From Lysobacter lycopersici (GTDB lineage: Bacteria; Pseudomonadota; Gammaproteobacteria; Xanthomonadales; Xanthomonadaceae): a stretch of DNA of 64,000 nt. The stretch covers positions 1,936,001 through 2,000,000 of the forward strand of contig NZ_CP041742.1 of the NCBI RefSeq assembly GCF_007556775.1. Reading direction: 5' to 3'. The notes below the pieces were generated by a model, which was not told where the DNA came from, did not search any database, and saw only the letters and a list, made by a program, of their open reading frames with translations. Within the stretch, counting starts at the first letter, position 1; each line of letters opens with the position of its first letter. The translations under genes and the position numbers were made by a program. Positions 9,164 through 18,900 of the stretch are shown here, in pieces.

Positions 9164-10468
9164 ATGAAGACACGCATCCTCACGCTCGTTTTCGCCATCG
9201 CATCCGGCCTCGCCGCCTGCGGGCGCGAGTCGCCCGCGCCCGCATCGCAGGCGGGCGAAGCGACCGGTTTGTTGCCGTGGAACCTGCCGGCGCCGCCCGG
9301 CAGCGGCGAGCCGGACCTCGCCACCGGCCCGAATGGACGCGTGGCACTGCTGTGGCTCAACTCCGAATCCGGCCGGCGCACGCTGCTGCAGTACGCCGAA
9401 CTCGGCGTGCAGGATCGCTGGGAAGGGCCGCTCACGATCGCCGTCGGCAATTCCTTCGTGGTCAACGCCGTCGACACGCCGCACATCGCCATCGCCGACG
9501 ACCGCGCGCTGTGGGTGCAGTACCTGCAGCGCCAACCGGAAGGCGGCTACGGCGTACGCCTGGTCACCTCGCGCAGCGGCGGCATGAACTGGAGCGACCC
9601 GATCGCGGTGAACGACGACAATGTCGCCGCCGGACATGCTGCTGCAGAGCACGGCTTCGCCGCGCTGTGGCCCGCGGGCGGCGACCGCATCGGCATCGCC
9701 TGGCTGGACGGCCGCGATGCCGGCGACGAACACGAGGATCACGACGAAGCCGGCGAACACCACGACGGACGTAGAGACGAACACGCGCACGCCGGCGCGA
9801 CCGCGCTGCGCGCTACGACCTTCGGGCCCGACCTGCAGCGCGCGGGCGAAGCCGTGGTCGATGCGCGCAGTTGCGATTGCTGTTCCACCGCGGTAGCGCG
9901 CACGACGAAGGGCGTCGTGATCGCCTACCGCGATCGTTCCGACGCCGAAATCCGCGACATCGCCACCGTCGCGTTCGACGGCAAGCAGTGGAGCGCGCCG
10001 CGCCCGGTGCATGCCGAGGGCTGGCACATGACCGGCTGCCCGGTGAACGGGCCGTCGATCGCCGCGAATGGCGACGATCTCGTCGTCGGCTGGTACACGG
10101 CCGCGAACGACGAGCCGCGCGTGCAACTCGCATTGAGCCGCGACGGCGGCGCGCATTTCGGCGATCCGCTGGTGCTCGAACGCGGCAAGCAGGTCGATGG
10201 CCGCGTCGCGGTCGCACTGGACGGAGACAACGCTTGGGCATTGTGGCTGCGCGAGGAGTTCGGCGGTTCCTCCCTGTGGTTGGCACGGCTCACGCCGGAC
10301 CTGTCCAAGGAACGCGAGCGGGTGAAGGTGGCAATGCTGAAGGTGCGCGGCGGCGCCAGCGGACACCCGAAGCTCGCGCTGCGCAACGGCACCGCCTTCA
10401 TCGTCTGGACCGACAGCGACGGCACGCTGACGCAGCTGCAGGGCGCGCGGTTCGTGCCGAAGCCGTAA
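9164..10468 (+). CDS. Sialidase-fold (BNR/beta-propeller) lipoprotein
   Basis: A 434-residue predicted lipoprotein with lipobox LAAC (Cys19). The body shows spaced beta-strand motifs of the sialidase/BNR type (TSRSGGMNWSDP, LSRDGGAHFGDP), so a beta-propeller is likely. Whether it has sialidase activity is doubtful, since the arginine triad is not evident. Two insertions stand out: a His/Asp/Glu cluster at 188-209 and a cysteine cluster CDCC at 237-240, followed later by GWHMTGCPVNGP (Cys292). Together these look like a metal-binding site. It heads a run of four lipoprotein genes on the plus strand. Function unknown. Confidence 0.7.
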   Translation: MKTRILTLVFAIASGLAACGRESPAPASQAGEATGLLPWNLPAPPGSGEPDLATGPNGRVALLWLNSESGRRTLLQYAELGVQDRWEGPLTIAVGNSFVVNAVDTPHIAIADDRALWVQYLQRQPEGGYGVRLVTSRSGGMNWSDPIAVNDDNVAAGHAAAEHGFAALWPAGGDRIGIAWLDGRDAGDEHEDHDEAGEHHDGRRDEHAHAGATALRATTFGPDLQRAGEAVVDARSCDCCSTAVARTTKGVVIAYRDRSDAEIRDIATVAFDGKQWSAPRPVHAEGWHMTGCPVNGPSIAANGDDLVVGWYTAANDEPRVQLALSRDGGAHFGDPLVLERGKQVDGRVAVALDGDNAWALWLREEFGGSSLWLARLTPDLSKERERVKVAMLKVRGGASGHPKLALRNGTAFIVWTDSDGTLTQLQGARFVPKP

Positions 10469-10477
10469 CCCGCATCC

Positions 10478-10546
10478 GTGGGAGCGACGGAAGTCGCGAC
10501 CAATCGAAGCCGCGGCATGTCCAGTCGCGACTTCCGTCGCTCCCAC
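10478..10546. repeat. Perfect 23-bp inverted repeat (REP-like)
   Basis: The arms at 10478-10500 and 10524-10546 are exact reverse complements (GTGGGAGCGACGGAAGTCGC plus three bases), with a 23-nt loop. Related half-sites with the core GGGAGCG/CGCTCCC or AGGAGCG/CGCTCCT occur at 15921-15945, 33759-33813 and 34798-34822, so this is one member of a dispersed family. It could also act as a terminator or mRNA 3' stabiliser for the preceding lipoprotein gene. Confidence 0.75.
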
Positions 10547-10604
10547 ATGTCCGCTTTCGGCCCCCTTTCCCGCTAAGGAGGGGAACCCAAGCCGGAAGCC
10601 CGCC

Positions 10605-11192
10605 ATGCACGCCTCGTTCCGCACCTGCCTGCCGCTCGCCCTGCTGGTGCTTGCGGCGTGTTCGCCCAAACCTGCGCCGCAGGCCGATGCCGTGCCCGTA
10701 GCGACGCCTGCCAGTGTTGCGATACCCGCGCCCGCGAACGTCGCCGTCGCGCAGGAAGGCGAGCAGAAATGCACCAACGAACCGCGCACGGACGAGAACG
10801 ACAAGCGCCCGCGCTGCGGTGGCATGGGTGCGCCGCCGCCCGCGCCTTCGCACGCGTACCGCATCACCCTCGACAACGGCGAATCCTTCACCGCGTGCGA
10901 CATCACCCAACCGTTCAGCGGCAAGATCGGCGGCGGCATGGTCACGATGTCGTTCAAGCCCGTCGATGCCAAGGGCGGCACGGTCGCCTGGCATTTCGCC
11001 GGCGGCGGAGGCATGGCCGATACCGCCTACGACTACACGCTGAGCGGCCCCGAGGAAAACATGACCGGCGATTTCCGCGCAAATTCGGCCGTCTGCGGCA
11101 AGGCCGCGGGCCTGGGCGCCTGCGCCGCCGCGAAGAAGCAGACGTTCAGTTCCACCTGGGCCCGGATCGAAAGTTGCGAGGCCGCGCAATGA
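10605..11192 (+). CDS. Tandem lipoprotein family, member 1
   Basis: A 195-residue predicted lipoprotein (signal peptide, lipobox LAAC, Cys19). A proline/alanine linker is followed by a conserved block at 55-74 containing EPRTDENDKRPRCGGM, framed by two cysteines (55 and 71). The C-terminal part (about 85-195) looks like an all-beta domain with a Cys pair near the end. Two paralogues follow directly, sharing signal peptide, linker, block and overall size, so the three form a local family. The gene ends in the overlap ATGA with member 2. I recognise no known domain; periplasmic or outer-membrane location is the only safe inference. Confidence 0.7.
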   Translation: MHASFRTCLPLALLVLAACSPKPAPQADAVPVATPASVAIPAPANVAVAQEGEQKCTNEPRTDENDKRPRCGGMGAPPPAPSHAYRITLDNGESFTACDITQPFSGKIGGGMVTMSFKPVDAKGGTVAWHFAGGGGMADTAYDYTLSGPEENMTGDFRANSAVCGKAAGLGACAAAKKQTFSSTWARIESCEAAQ

Positions 11193-11803
11193 ACGCAACG
11201 GCGAAACATCGGCGCGGGATCGCATCGGCGGGCGCGTCCATCGCGTTCGCTGCGCTGGCACTGGTCGCGTGTTCGCCGAAACACGAAGAACCGACCGCTG
11301 CCCCCGCGTCCTCCAGCGTACCCGCGACCGTCGCCACCGTGCGGGAAGAAGAACCGAAATGCAGCGACGAACCGCGCACGGACGAAAACGACGAGCGTCC
11401 GCGTTGCGGCGGCATGGGCAACCCGTCGGTTGATGCGAAGAAAAGCGGCTATCGCATCGACATCGCCGGTGTCGGCACCCGTACCGATGGCAGCGCGTGC
11501 GTGGTCAAGCCGAACGTCGTCTGCGACGTCGGCAAGCCATTCACCAGCGAATTCTGCGGCGGCACGCTCACCCACACGCCGACCAGCGACAAGGGCGGCA
11601 CGTTCGAGATGCATGTCTCCGGCAATGGCGGTTCCTTCACCCAGTCGGGCAGCTACACGCTGGGCGGTCCCGCGGAAAAGATCACCGCGACCTACGCCAG
11701 CGCCAAACTCTGTGCGCAGGCGGGTGGCCGCACGATCTGCCTGCCGCCGCGCACCATCTCCACCACCTGGACCAAGGTCGACGACTGCGGGGCCGCGCAA
11801 TGA
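11189..11803 (+). CDS. Tandem lipoprotein family, member 2
   Basis: A 204-residue predicted lipoprotein (lipobox LVAC, Cys28) and paralogue of the genes on both sides. The conserved cysteine-framed block, with EPRTDENDERPRCGGMG, is at about 56-77. The C-terminal domain carries extra cysteines (CVVKPNVVCDVG, FCGG, AKLCAQ, TICLPP, DDCG), suggesting several disulphides in the periplasm. The start codon overlaps the stop of member 1, and the stop overlaps the start of member 3. The bases around both overlaps are almost identical (GGCCGCGCAATGAACGCAAC), as expected after tandem duplication. Function unknown. Confidence 0.7.
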   Translation: MNATAKHRRGIASAGASIAFAALALVACSPKHEEPTAAPASSSVPATVATVREEEPKCSDEPRTDENDERPRCGGMGNPSVDAKKSGYRIDIAGVGTRTDGSACVVKPNVVCDVGKPFTSEFCGGTLTHTPTSDKGGTFEMHVSGNGGSFTQSGSYTLGGPAEKITATYASAKLCAQAGGRTICLPPRTISTTWTKVDDCGAAQ

Positions 11804-12375
11804 ACGCAACGATGAAGCATCGCCATCGGATGGCATCGACAGCAGCGTCCGTCGCATTCGCCGTGTTGACGTTGGCGGCATGCTCGTCGAAACACGAACA
11901 ACCAGCAGCTGCCGCGGCTGCGTCCTCCAGCGTGCCCGCGACCGTCGCCGTCGTGCAGCAGCAGGAACCGAAATGCACCGACGAACCGCGCACGGACGAA
12001 AACGACAAGCGCCCGCGCTGCGGTGGCGTAGCGACCGCGTCCGCGACGCACGCCTTCCACGTGGTCGGCGGCAGCGGCGACCCGGTGGACCAGGTCGTAT
12101 GCGACATCACCGACAGCTTCGTGCTCGATGGAAAAATGTTCGGCGTGGAATTCAGCGGCGGCGCGGATGGCACGTACAAGTTCGTGCGCATGCCCGACAT
12201 CCCGGGCCTGAGCTGGAAGGCCGGCGGGAGGTACCACATCGAATTCCCCGATGGCGAGGACATGCCCGGGACGATGACCACGGAAGGCGGCGGCACCACC
12301 ACGGCCGGCGCGATCTCGCGCGACACCGCCGGCGCCGAGCATTTCACCCTGACGCCGGTCGAAGCCTGCGAGTAG
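11800..12375 (+). CDS. Tandem lipoprotein family, member 3
   Basis: A 191-residue predicted lipoprotein (lipobox LAAC, Cys28). Its first 75 residues closely follow member 2, including the start MNAT, the Ala/Ser linker and the block EPRTDENDKRPRCGG. After that it has diverged: the C-terminal domain has fewer cysteines and a different strand pattern (HVVGGSGDPVDQVVCDITDSF). It is therefore a paralogue with a changed or exchanged C-terminal domain. It is last in the overlapping three-gene unit and converges on the kinase gene 4 bp away. Function unknown. Confidence 0.7.
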   Translation: MNATMKHRHRMASTAASVAFAVLTLAACSSKHEQPAAAAAASSSVPATVAVVQQQEPKCTDEPRTDENDKRPRCGGVATASATHAFHVVGGSGDPVDQVVCDITDSFVLDGKMFGVEFSGGADGTYKFVRMPDIPGLSWKAGGRYHIEFPDGEDMPGTMTTEGGGTTTAGAISRDTAGAEHFTLTPVEACE

Positions 12376-12379
12376 GCGC

Positions 12380-15262
12380 TCAGCGCAAGCCGAGAGTTTT
12401 CGCCAGCGATTCGGCCGCGGCGCGATCCATCTGCCGCGGCAGCACCGAATCGCGCATGACCGGAAGCGCAAGCACGAGCAGGGTGCGCGCCTCGGCTTTG
12501 TCGTCACGCGCGGAACGCATCGCCGCCAGTTCCGCGCGGGCGGCGGCCACGTCGAAGCGATTACCCACCGCCTGCAGTTTGACGAGGGCTTCGCGCTGCT
12601 TCGCTTCCGCCGTGGCGAGGTCTCCGCGCAGGCGCGCGAAGGCCGCGTCCTTGCGCAGGTATTGCGCGAACTTCACGTGCGTCGGCGGCAGGCCGCGCTT
12701 TGCATAGCGTTCGCGCGCTTCGTCCAGCCATTTCTGCCCGTTCGCGGCGTCGCCCGAACGCAGCGCGGCTTCGGCCATGGCTTCCAGCACCAGCGCGTAG
12801 TTTTCCGAATCCACGCCTTCGGATGCGCGCACCCGCGGCAGCAGCGCGTCGAGCAGGGCGTTCGCTTCCGCCGTGCGATCGTTCGCAAGCAGCAAGCGCG
12901 CATGCTTCACTTCCACCGGCGTGCGGAATTCGTCGCCGGAGGCGACGTAGGCCTTGTCCAGCGTGGAGACAGCCTGCCGGGACAAGTCCAGGCCCTTGCC
13001 GTAATCGCCGACCGCGTACTCCAGCACGGCCTCGTTGACGAGGTTGACCGCGGTATTGCGCGGCCCGAGGTCCGCCAAGGGCATGAACCGCGTGGCGTCC
13101 TGGTGCGCGGCCAATGCCTCGCGGTAGCGCCCCAGGCCGGACAGCGCCTTCGCCAGCACCCCGTACAGGATGCCGATGCGGGTGTCGCCAGCGCTGCCGG
13201 TCTTGCCGGCGGAGGCAACGGCCTGGCGCGCGGTGGTTTCGGCCTGCGCGTACTGCCCGAGCTGGATCAGGGCTTCGGCGCGATTGCGCATCAGCTCGAT
13301 GCGCAGCGGGGATTCCGGCGCGATGCCGTGCTTGTCGGCGAAGGCGATGCCTTCGTCGCTGGCCTGCAGCATGCGCGCGCGATCGTCGGCGATGCGCGCG
13401 CCGGCGCCGATCAGCGAATACAAGTGCATGACCACGTCGGTCGGCGGGTTCGGCATGCGCTTGGCCAGCGCCAGCGCCTCGTCCGCCTGCCTGCGGCAAG
13501 CGGGCAGGCCGTATTTCTGCACATGCGCCAAGGTGATGTTGGCGAGCGAACGCAATTGCTGTTCCGGGTCGTCGGGCGCGAACTGCTTGCGCAGGGCCGC
13601 CGCACGGTCGGATGCGGCCAGCACTTCCGGGAACCGCTCCAGCGCATCGAATGCGATCGCTTCGATCACCAGGTCGTCGGCCAGCGCCAGCGCTTCGGCG
13701 CGATTGCGCGGTTGCACGCCTTTCGTCCCGGCCGAGAGGAGTTCCGCGCCGCGCTTGTCGTCGTCGAGGGAGAAATAGAGGCGACCGAGCATGCGCTGCA
13801 CCGGTTGCCGCACCTTCGGGTCGACGGCGCCGTTCTTGTCGAGCTCCGCCTGGGCATGCTGGAGCAACTGGCGCACGCTGACGTCGGACTTCAGGGTCTG
13901 TTCCGGCGACGTGGCCGCGAACGTGCTGGTGATGAATTGCATCGCCGCGTTCGCGCTGGCGTTCTCGCGCTGGGCGATCCGTGCTTGTTCGCGCGCCGCA
14001 TGCGCCTGCCACAGCGCCACGCCGGCGCCGGCGAGCAGGGCGACGAGGATCGCCGCGGCGGATGCGGCCAGCACGCGGTTGCGCCGCAGCCAGAGTTTCG
14101 CGCGTTCGCCGCGCGACAGGCGCACCGCGGCGATGGGCCGGTTGTCCAGCCACGAACGCAGGTCGTTGGCCAGTGCATCGGCGGAGGCGTAGCGCGCTTC
14201 CGGATCGCGGCGGAGGCAGGTGCGCACGATTTCCGCGAGGTTGCCGCGCAGCGCCCGCGCCAATGCGATCGGCGTCAGCCCGCCGCGTTGCGCGGCCTGC
14301 TCCGTACTGGCCTGCGCGCCCGAACGCGTGAGCGGCTCGGGATCGCGTTCGAGTTGCTGCAGCTGCCTCGCGACCGGCGTGGCGTGATCGAGCCGGAACG
14401 GATGCGAGGCCGACAGCAGGCGGTGCAGGATCACGCCGAGCTGCCAGATGTCGGACGCGGTGGTGATCGGCGCGTCGTGCAGTTGCTCGGGCGAGGCGTA
14501 TTCGAAGGTCAACGCACGATCCACGGTCGCGGTGGCTTCGGCTTGTTGCAGTTGCTTGGCGATGCCGAAGTCGAGCAGCTTCACCCGCCCGTCCGCGTCG
14601 ACCAGCAGGTTGGAAGGCTTGAGGTCGCGGTGCACGACCAGGTTGCGATGCGCGTAGCGCACCGCGTCCAGCGCCTGCAGGAACAACAGCACGCGTTCGC
14701 GCAGGCCGAGACCGCGTTCGTCGCACCAGCGGTCGATCGGCACGCCGTCGACCAGCTCCATCACGAACCATGGTTCGCCCTCGGCGCTGATGCCGCCGTC
14801 GAGCAGGGTAGCGATGTTCTGGTGCTGCAGCCGGGCGAGGATCTGGCGCTCGCGCAGGAAGCGTTCGCGCGCGGCAGGCGTGTCCGCGCTGGCACGGATC
14901 AGCTTCAGCGCCGCGCGCTGCGCGTAGGCGCCGTCGCTGCGCTCGACCGCGTACACCGCGCCCATGCCACCGCGACCGACGATGCCGACGATCTTCCACG
15001 CACCGATGTCGCGTCCGAGCATGCGGTCCTGCGCGTCGTCGCCGTCGCGCGCCAGCGCCTCGCTCCATTCCGCGGCGCTGCCGCTGAAGGGTTCGGCATC
15101 GGTGGCATCCGCGGCCAGCAAGGCACGCACCTGCGCCAGCAGCGCGTCGTCGCCGGCGCAGAGTTCAGCCAGCCGCGCTTCGCGCTCCGCGTCGCCGAGA
15201 TCCGCGACCTCGTCGAAGATCGCGAGCGCGCGTTTGCGCCGCTCGCCTGCGTCGTCGCTCAC
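12380..15262 (-). CDS. Membrane serine/threonine protein kinase with helical-repeat C-terminus
   Basis: A 960-residue protein. The kinase domain spans about 88-375: glycine loop GRGGMG at 96-101, ATP lysine Lys120, catalytic loop HRDLKPSN at 211-218, DFG at 231-233. One membrane helix at about 397-419 separates it from a C-terminal half of about 540 residues made of helical, TPR-like repeats, probably periplasmic and sensory or scaffolding. The start is GTG at 15262, overlapping the sigma-factor stop as GTGA; upstream in-frame codons are a shadow of that gene. The pair matches a known arrangement in xanthomonads in which a sigma factor precedes a PknB-type kinase. Targets are unknown. Confidence 0.88.
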   Translation of the reverse strand: MSDDAGERRKRALAIFDEVADLGDAEREARLAELCAGDDALLAQVRALLAADATDAEPFSGSAAEWSEALARDGDDAQDRMLGRDIGAWKIVGIVGRGGMGAVYAVERSDGAYAQRAALKLIRASADTPAARERFLRERQILARLQHQNIATLLDGGISAEGEPWFVMELVDGVPIDRWCDERGLGLRERVLLFLQALDAVRYAHRNLVVHRDLKPSNLLVDADGRVKLLDFGIAKQLQQAEATATVDRALTFEYASPEQLHDAPITTASDIWQLGVILHRLLSASHPFRLDHATPVARQLQQLERDPEPLTRSGAQASTEQAAQRGGLTPIALARALRGNLAEIVRTCLRRDPEARYASADALANDLRSWLDNRPIAAVRLSRGERAKLWLRRNRVLAASAAAILVALLAGAGVALWQAHAAREQARIAQRENASANAAMQFITSTFAATSPEQTLKSDVSVRQLLQHAQAELDKNGAVDPKVRQPVQRMLGRLYFSLDDDKRGAELLSAGTKGVQPRNRAEALALADDLVIEAIAFDALERFPEVLAASDRAAALRKQFAPDDPEQQLRSLANITLAHVQKYGLPACRRQADEALALAKRMPNPPTDVVMHLYSLIGAGARIADDRARMLQASDEGIAFADKHGIAPESPLRIELMRNRAEALIQLGQYAQAETTARQAVASAGKTGSAGDTRIGILYGVLAKALSGLGRYREALAAHQDATRFMPLADLGPRNTAVNLVNEAVLEYAVGDYGKGLDLSRQAVSTLDKAYVASGDEFRTPVEVKHARLLLANDRTAEANALLDALLPRVRASEGVDSENYALVLEAMAEAALRSGDAANGQKWLDEARERYAKRGLPPTHVKFAQYLRKDAAFARLRGDLATAEAKQREALVKLQAVGNRFDVAAARAELAAMRSARDDKAEARTLLVLALPVMRDSVLPRQMDRAAAESLAKTLGLR

Positions 15263-15822
15263 GTCGGCATTTCCGCCAGCAGGAAGGCGCGCGCCTTGCG
15301 CCAGTCGCGGCGCAGGGTGCGGTCGCTGATGCCGAGCATCTGCGAGATCTCGGTCTCCGAATAGCCGCCGAAGTAGCGCAGTTCGACGATCTGCGCGGCG
15401 CGCTCGTCCGCCTTGTGCAGCGATTCCAGCAGCTCGTCCAGCGCCAGCACCTCGATCACGGCCTGGGCGTCGTTGCCGCGCACGGCGCCGAGGGTGAGCG
15501 CTTCCTGCCCGCCGCCGCGCTTGTCCGACTTGCGCGCGCGCGCGTCGTCCACCAGCACTTGGCGCATCGCCCGCGCCGACAGCGCGAGCAGGTGGTTGCG
15601 GTCGGTCGCGGTCAGCTGTGCCCCCCCGGCCAGCTTGAGGTAAGCCTCGTGCACCAGCGCGGTGGTCTGGAAGCCGTTGCGCGAACGCCGCAGCTGCGAC
15701 CGGGCGGAACGCTTGAGTTCCTCGTACACCGCGGAAAACGCCGCACCCAGTGCCTGTGCGTCGCCGGCGCGCGCGCGCGCCAGAAGGACGGTGACCTCGG
15801 GCTGCTGCGATGCCGGTTCCAT
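15259..15822 (-). CDS. ECF-type RNA polymerase sigma factor (Sig-70_X6 group)
   Basis: A 187-residue sigma-70-like factor. Region 2 (TTALVHEAYLKLAGG, then LLALSARAMRQVLVDDAR) and region 4 (LRYFGGYSETEISQMLGISD, then DWRKARAFL) are both present. The pattern belongs to the ECF-like group that often sits next to Ser/Thr kinases instead of an anti-sigma factor. No anti-sigma gene is nearby, so control may come through the translationally coupled kinase. The ATG at 15822 was chosen over an upstream frame because it gives the usual N-terminal length. A second copy of this gene pair lies at 46361-49740. Confidence 0.88.
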   Translation of the reverse strand: MEPASQQPEVTVLLARARAGDAQALGAAFSAVYEELKRSARSQLRRSRNGFQTTALVHEAYLKLAGGAQLTATDRNHLLALSARAMRQVLVDDARARKSDKRGGGQEALTLGAVRGNDAQAVIEVLALDELLESLHKADERAAQIVELRYFGGYSETEISQMLGISDRTLRRDWRKARAFLLAEMPT

Positions 15823-15920
15823 GGCGCCTCCCCCCGGCGTGTCCGGATTCGGGCGGAGTTTCGCACAGGGCGAGGCGCGAGGGAGCGGTTTGCAACGGCG
15901 ATCCGAGCGAGGCAAAAAAC

Positions 15921-15945
15921 GTCGCGGCTGGAAGCCGCTCCCACA
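15921..15945. repeat. REP-like hairpin between tamB and the sigma gene
   Basis: A single imperfect palindrome, GTCGCGGCTGGAAGCCGCTC plus five bases, of the dispersed family listed at 10478-10546. It lies 7 bp after the tamB stop codon and about 100 bp before the sigma-factor start. Confidence 0.6.
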
Positions 15946-15952
15946 AAAGCCC

Positions 15953-18900
15953 TTACTTTTCCTTGCGCCAGTTCACCGAAGCGCGGTTCTCCACCGTGCT
16001 CGATTCGATCTGGATGTCGAAGCCCTTGCGCAACAGGTACTTCAGCATCATCACCTGCCCGGTGCCGAGCAGCGACACGCCGTAGCCGACGTAGAGCTTG
16101 GGCGACAGGTATTTGCCGACGCTGAGCACGTCGCTGCCAAGCGCGCGCGATTCGGTGACGCCGGCATCGTCGAGGCCGAGGCGCGAACCGAGTTCGGAGG
16201 CGATGAGGCCGGTGCCGGCGTTGAGCGCGGATTTCGCCGCGCCGAGCTGGCGCGCTTCGTCGCCGCTGAGGCTGTCGAGCGGACGGCCGAGCGCGAGGTA
16301 GGAGAGCGCTTCGGATTCGCTTTTCGCCGGATCCGAATACACCGTCGCGCGCGGCGCCGATGCGCGACCCTCGACCTTGATCCCGGCGGTGACGTCGCCG
16401 ACCACGCGTTCGGCGCGCACGTCGAGGATGGGATCGCCGACCGGCGTGTTCGACCACAGCAATCGCCCGCGGGTGATGTCGAGCTTCTGCCCATAGGCGG
16501 TGTAGCGGCCGGCGACATCGAGCGCGCCGCTGCCGCGCATCTCGCGCCCCGGCACCGCGCGCACGCGCAGGCTACCGTCGAGGGTGCCGACCAGGCCGAA
16601 GCCCTTGATGTTCACGTCCTCGCCCATCACCAGCGCCAGGTCGAGGTCGAGCCGGCTCGGCGCTTCGCGCTTCGGGTCGACCGGGTCGAGCACGACCACG
16701 TCTTCCGATGCGGAAACGCCTTCGTCGAGGCGTTCGAGGTTGATGTCGGCTTCGGGAATCGTGACCGTACCGCTGACCTGCAGCGGATCGCCGGCGCGGT
16801 AGCGTACGGCGACATCCGGATTCGCCACCGCGCGCAGCTGCCGCGTTTCCGCGACCAGCACGTTCTCGCCGCGCAGGTTCAATACCAGCGGCGTGTCCTG
16901 GTTGCGCCAGCCCAGCGTGCCGTCGACGTGCAACACGCCATCGCCCGAATGCACGCTGCCGACGATGCGCGCGTTGCCGTCGGCCTGCGCCTGCAGCTGC
17001 ACGTCGCCCTGGCTGAGCGCGATGCCGAGCGATGGCAATTCCGTGGCGAAATCCTGTAGCCGGCCTTCGCCGCCGACCATGGGCGCGGCGCGGGTGCCGG
17101 CGAGGCGCAGGTCGGCGTCGAGCTTGCCGGTGGGTTCGACGATGTCCGGCGAGAACAGCTCCATCCACGTCAGCTCGTCGGTGTTGACCTTCACTTCGCC
17201 CGAGAGCGGTGCGAACTCGTCCCAGCCGGTGGCGACGTGCGCGTCGATGCGGCCGTCGTCGTTGCCCATATTGCCGTGAAGCAGCGCGCCGAGCTTCGCG
17301 TCGATGCGTTGCGGGTCGAAGCTCGCGTCGAGCTTGAGGTCGCGATAGCCGACGAAATCGCGGCGCGCACGCGCACTGTTGCGCAGGCCGCCATTGGTCG
17401 AAGTCAGCGTCGCATTGCCGCGCCAGGCGTTGCCGGCGGCAACGACGCGCGCATCCAGCGCGATATCGCCGTTGAGCAGCCACGGCCGGCCGTCGCTGCG
17501 TTCGGGCAGGTAGGGCACCAGCAAGGCCAGCGGCAAGGCCTCGCCCTGCACGTTGGCGCCGCGCCGCGGCCAGTCCGCGTCCGCGCACAGGCTGCCGCCC
17601 GCGTTCGAGGCGAGGCAGGAGCGCGACAACGCGCCATTGTTCCCATCCCAGGACCAGCGCGTCGGCTGCTGCAATACCCAGTTCGCGCCTTTCGCCGGAT
17701 CGAAACGCAACGCCGCCAGCGTGCCCTGCCAGCGCGCGCCCTGCCTGTTCGCATCGCCCTGCAACGCAATCGTGCCGATGTCGCCACGCGCATCGGCGTC
17801 GAAGCGCAGGCGTTCGATCGCGCCGCGCAGGTTGGCGCGCAGGTCGGCGAACGGCAATCCGAGCTGCAGGCCTTGCGCATCGAGCGCGAGCGCGCCGTCG
17901 CCGGCCTTCCACGGCAGTCGGCCCTTCGCCGCGAAATGTTCCGCACGGTAGTCGCCGAATGCGACGCCGCTGCCGTTCATGTCGACCGCGACGTCCGGTG
18001 CATTGCGCGCGCCGCGCAGTTGCAAGGTGCCGCGCAGCGTGCCGCGGCCGTCCGGCAGCAAGTCGTCCAGCTGCAGCGGCGCGAAGTTCGCATCGACCTG
18101 CATCGTCGACGCGATGCGTCCCCTGGCGTCGACGCGGCTTGCGCCCAGCGCCAGCGCGACATCGCCGCTGTAGTTGTCGCCGTCGATGTCGAACGTGCCG
18201 CGGCCGGACAGCGCCCGCTTGCGCAGCGTGCCGCCGAGTTGTCGCGCATCGACATGCGCCAGAAGCGACCCGCTGTCCCGCACTTGGCCGTTGCTCTGCA
18301 ATTTCCCGCTGATCGCACCCGGCCAGTCCGGGGCGAAATAGCCGGGATCGAAACCGGCGAGCGTCGCGTCGGCTTTCCATGCGAGGTTCGGCGCCCACGC
18401 CAGCGTGCCGGTCGCGTCCAGCCGGCCCTGCGGCATCGTTGCCTGCAACGCGCGAATGCGCACGCCGTCGCGGTCGCCGATGCCGTCCAGCCGGATGTCC
18501 GCGCGGTCGCGACCGCGCTGCAACTTCGCGTTGCCGATCGCCGCCCACAGCTCGGGCTTTCCGGCGAGGCCGAAGTCCGCATCCCCGCGCACCTGCGTCG
18601 CGCCGTCCTCGCTGCGCCATTGCAGGCCACGCGCGTTCACCGCGAACTTGAGCGCCGCCTTTTCCGGATCGCGCAGGTCGGCGTAGCCGTTCGCAGTGAC
18701 CCGACCGTCGAATACGTCCAGCACCAGCGGTTTCGCGCGCAGCAGGCGATCCTCGAGGCCGAGTTTCGACGGTTGCAAGGTCGCGCGGAAATCGCCTTGT
18801 TGCACATTGCCCCGAACGTTCGCATTGCCACCGACGCCATCGGCCTGCAGGTCGAACGCGAACGGGGTCGAGGCCTCGCCGCTGCCGGTGAGCAGCGACG

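Noticed and set aside
15263-15946. A long in-frame N-terminal extension of the first kinase.
   Set aside because: It runs antiphase through the sigma-factor gene; the GTG overlapping the sigma stop gives the proper kinase start.
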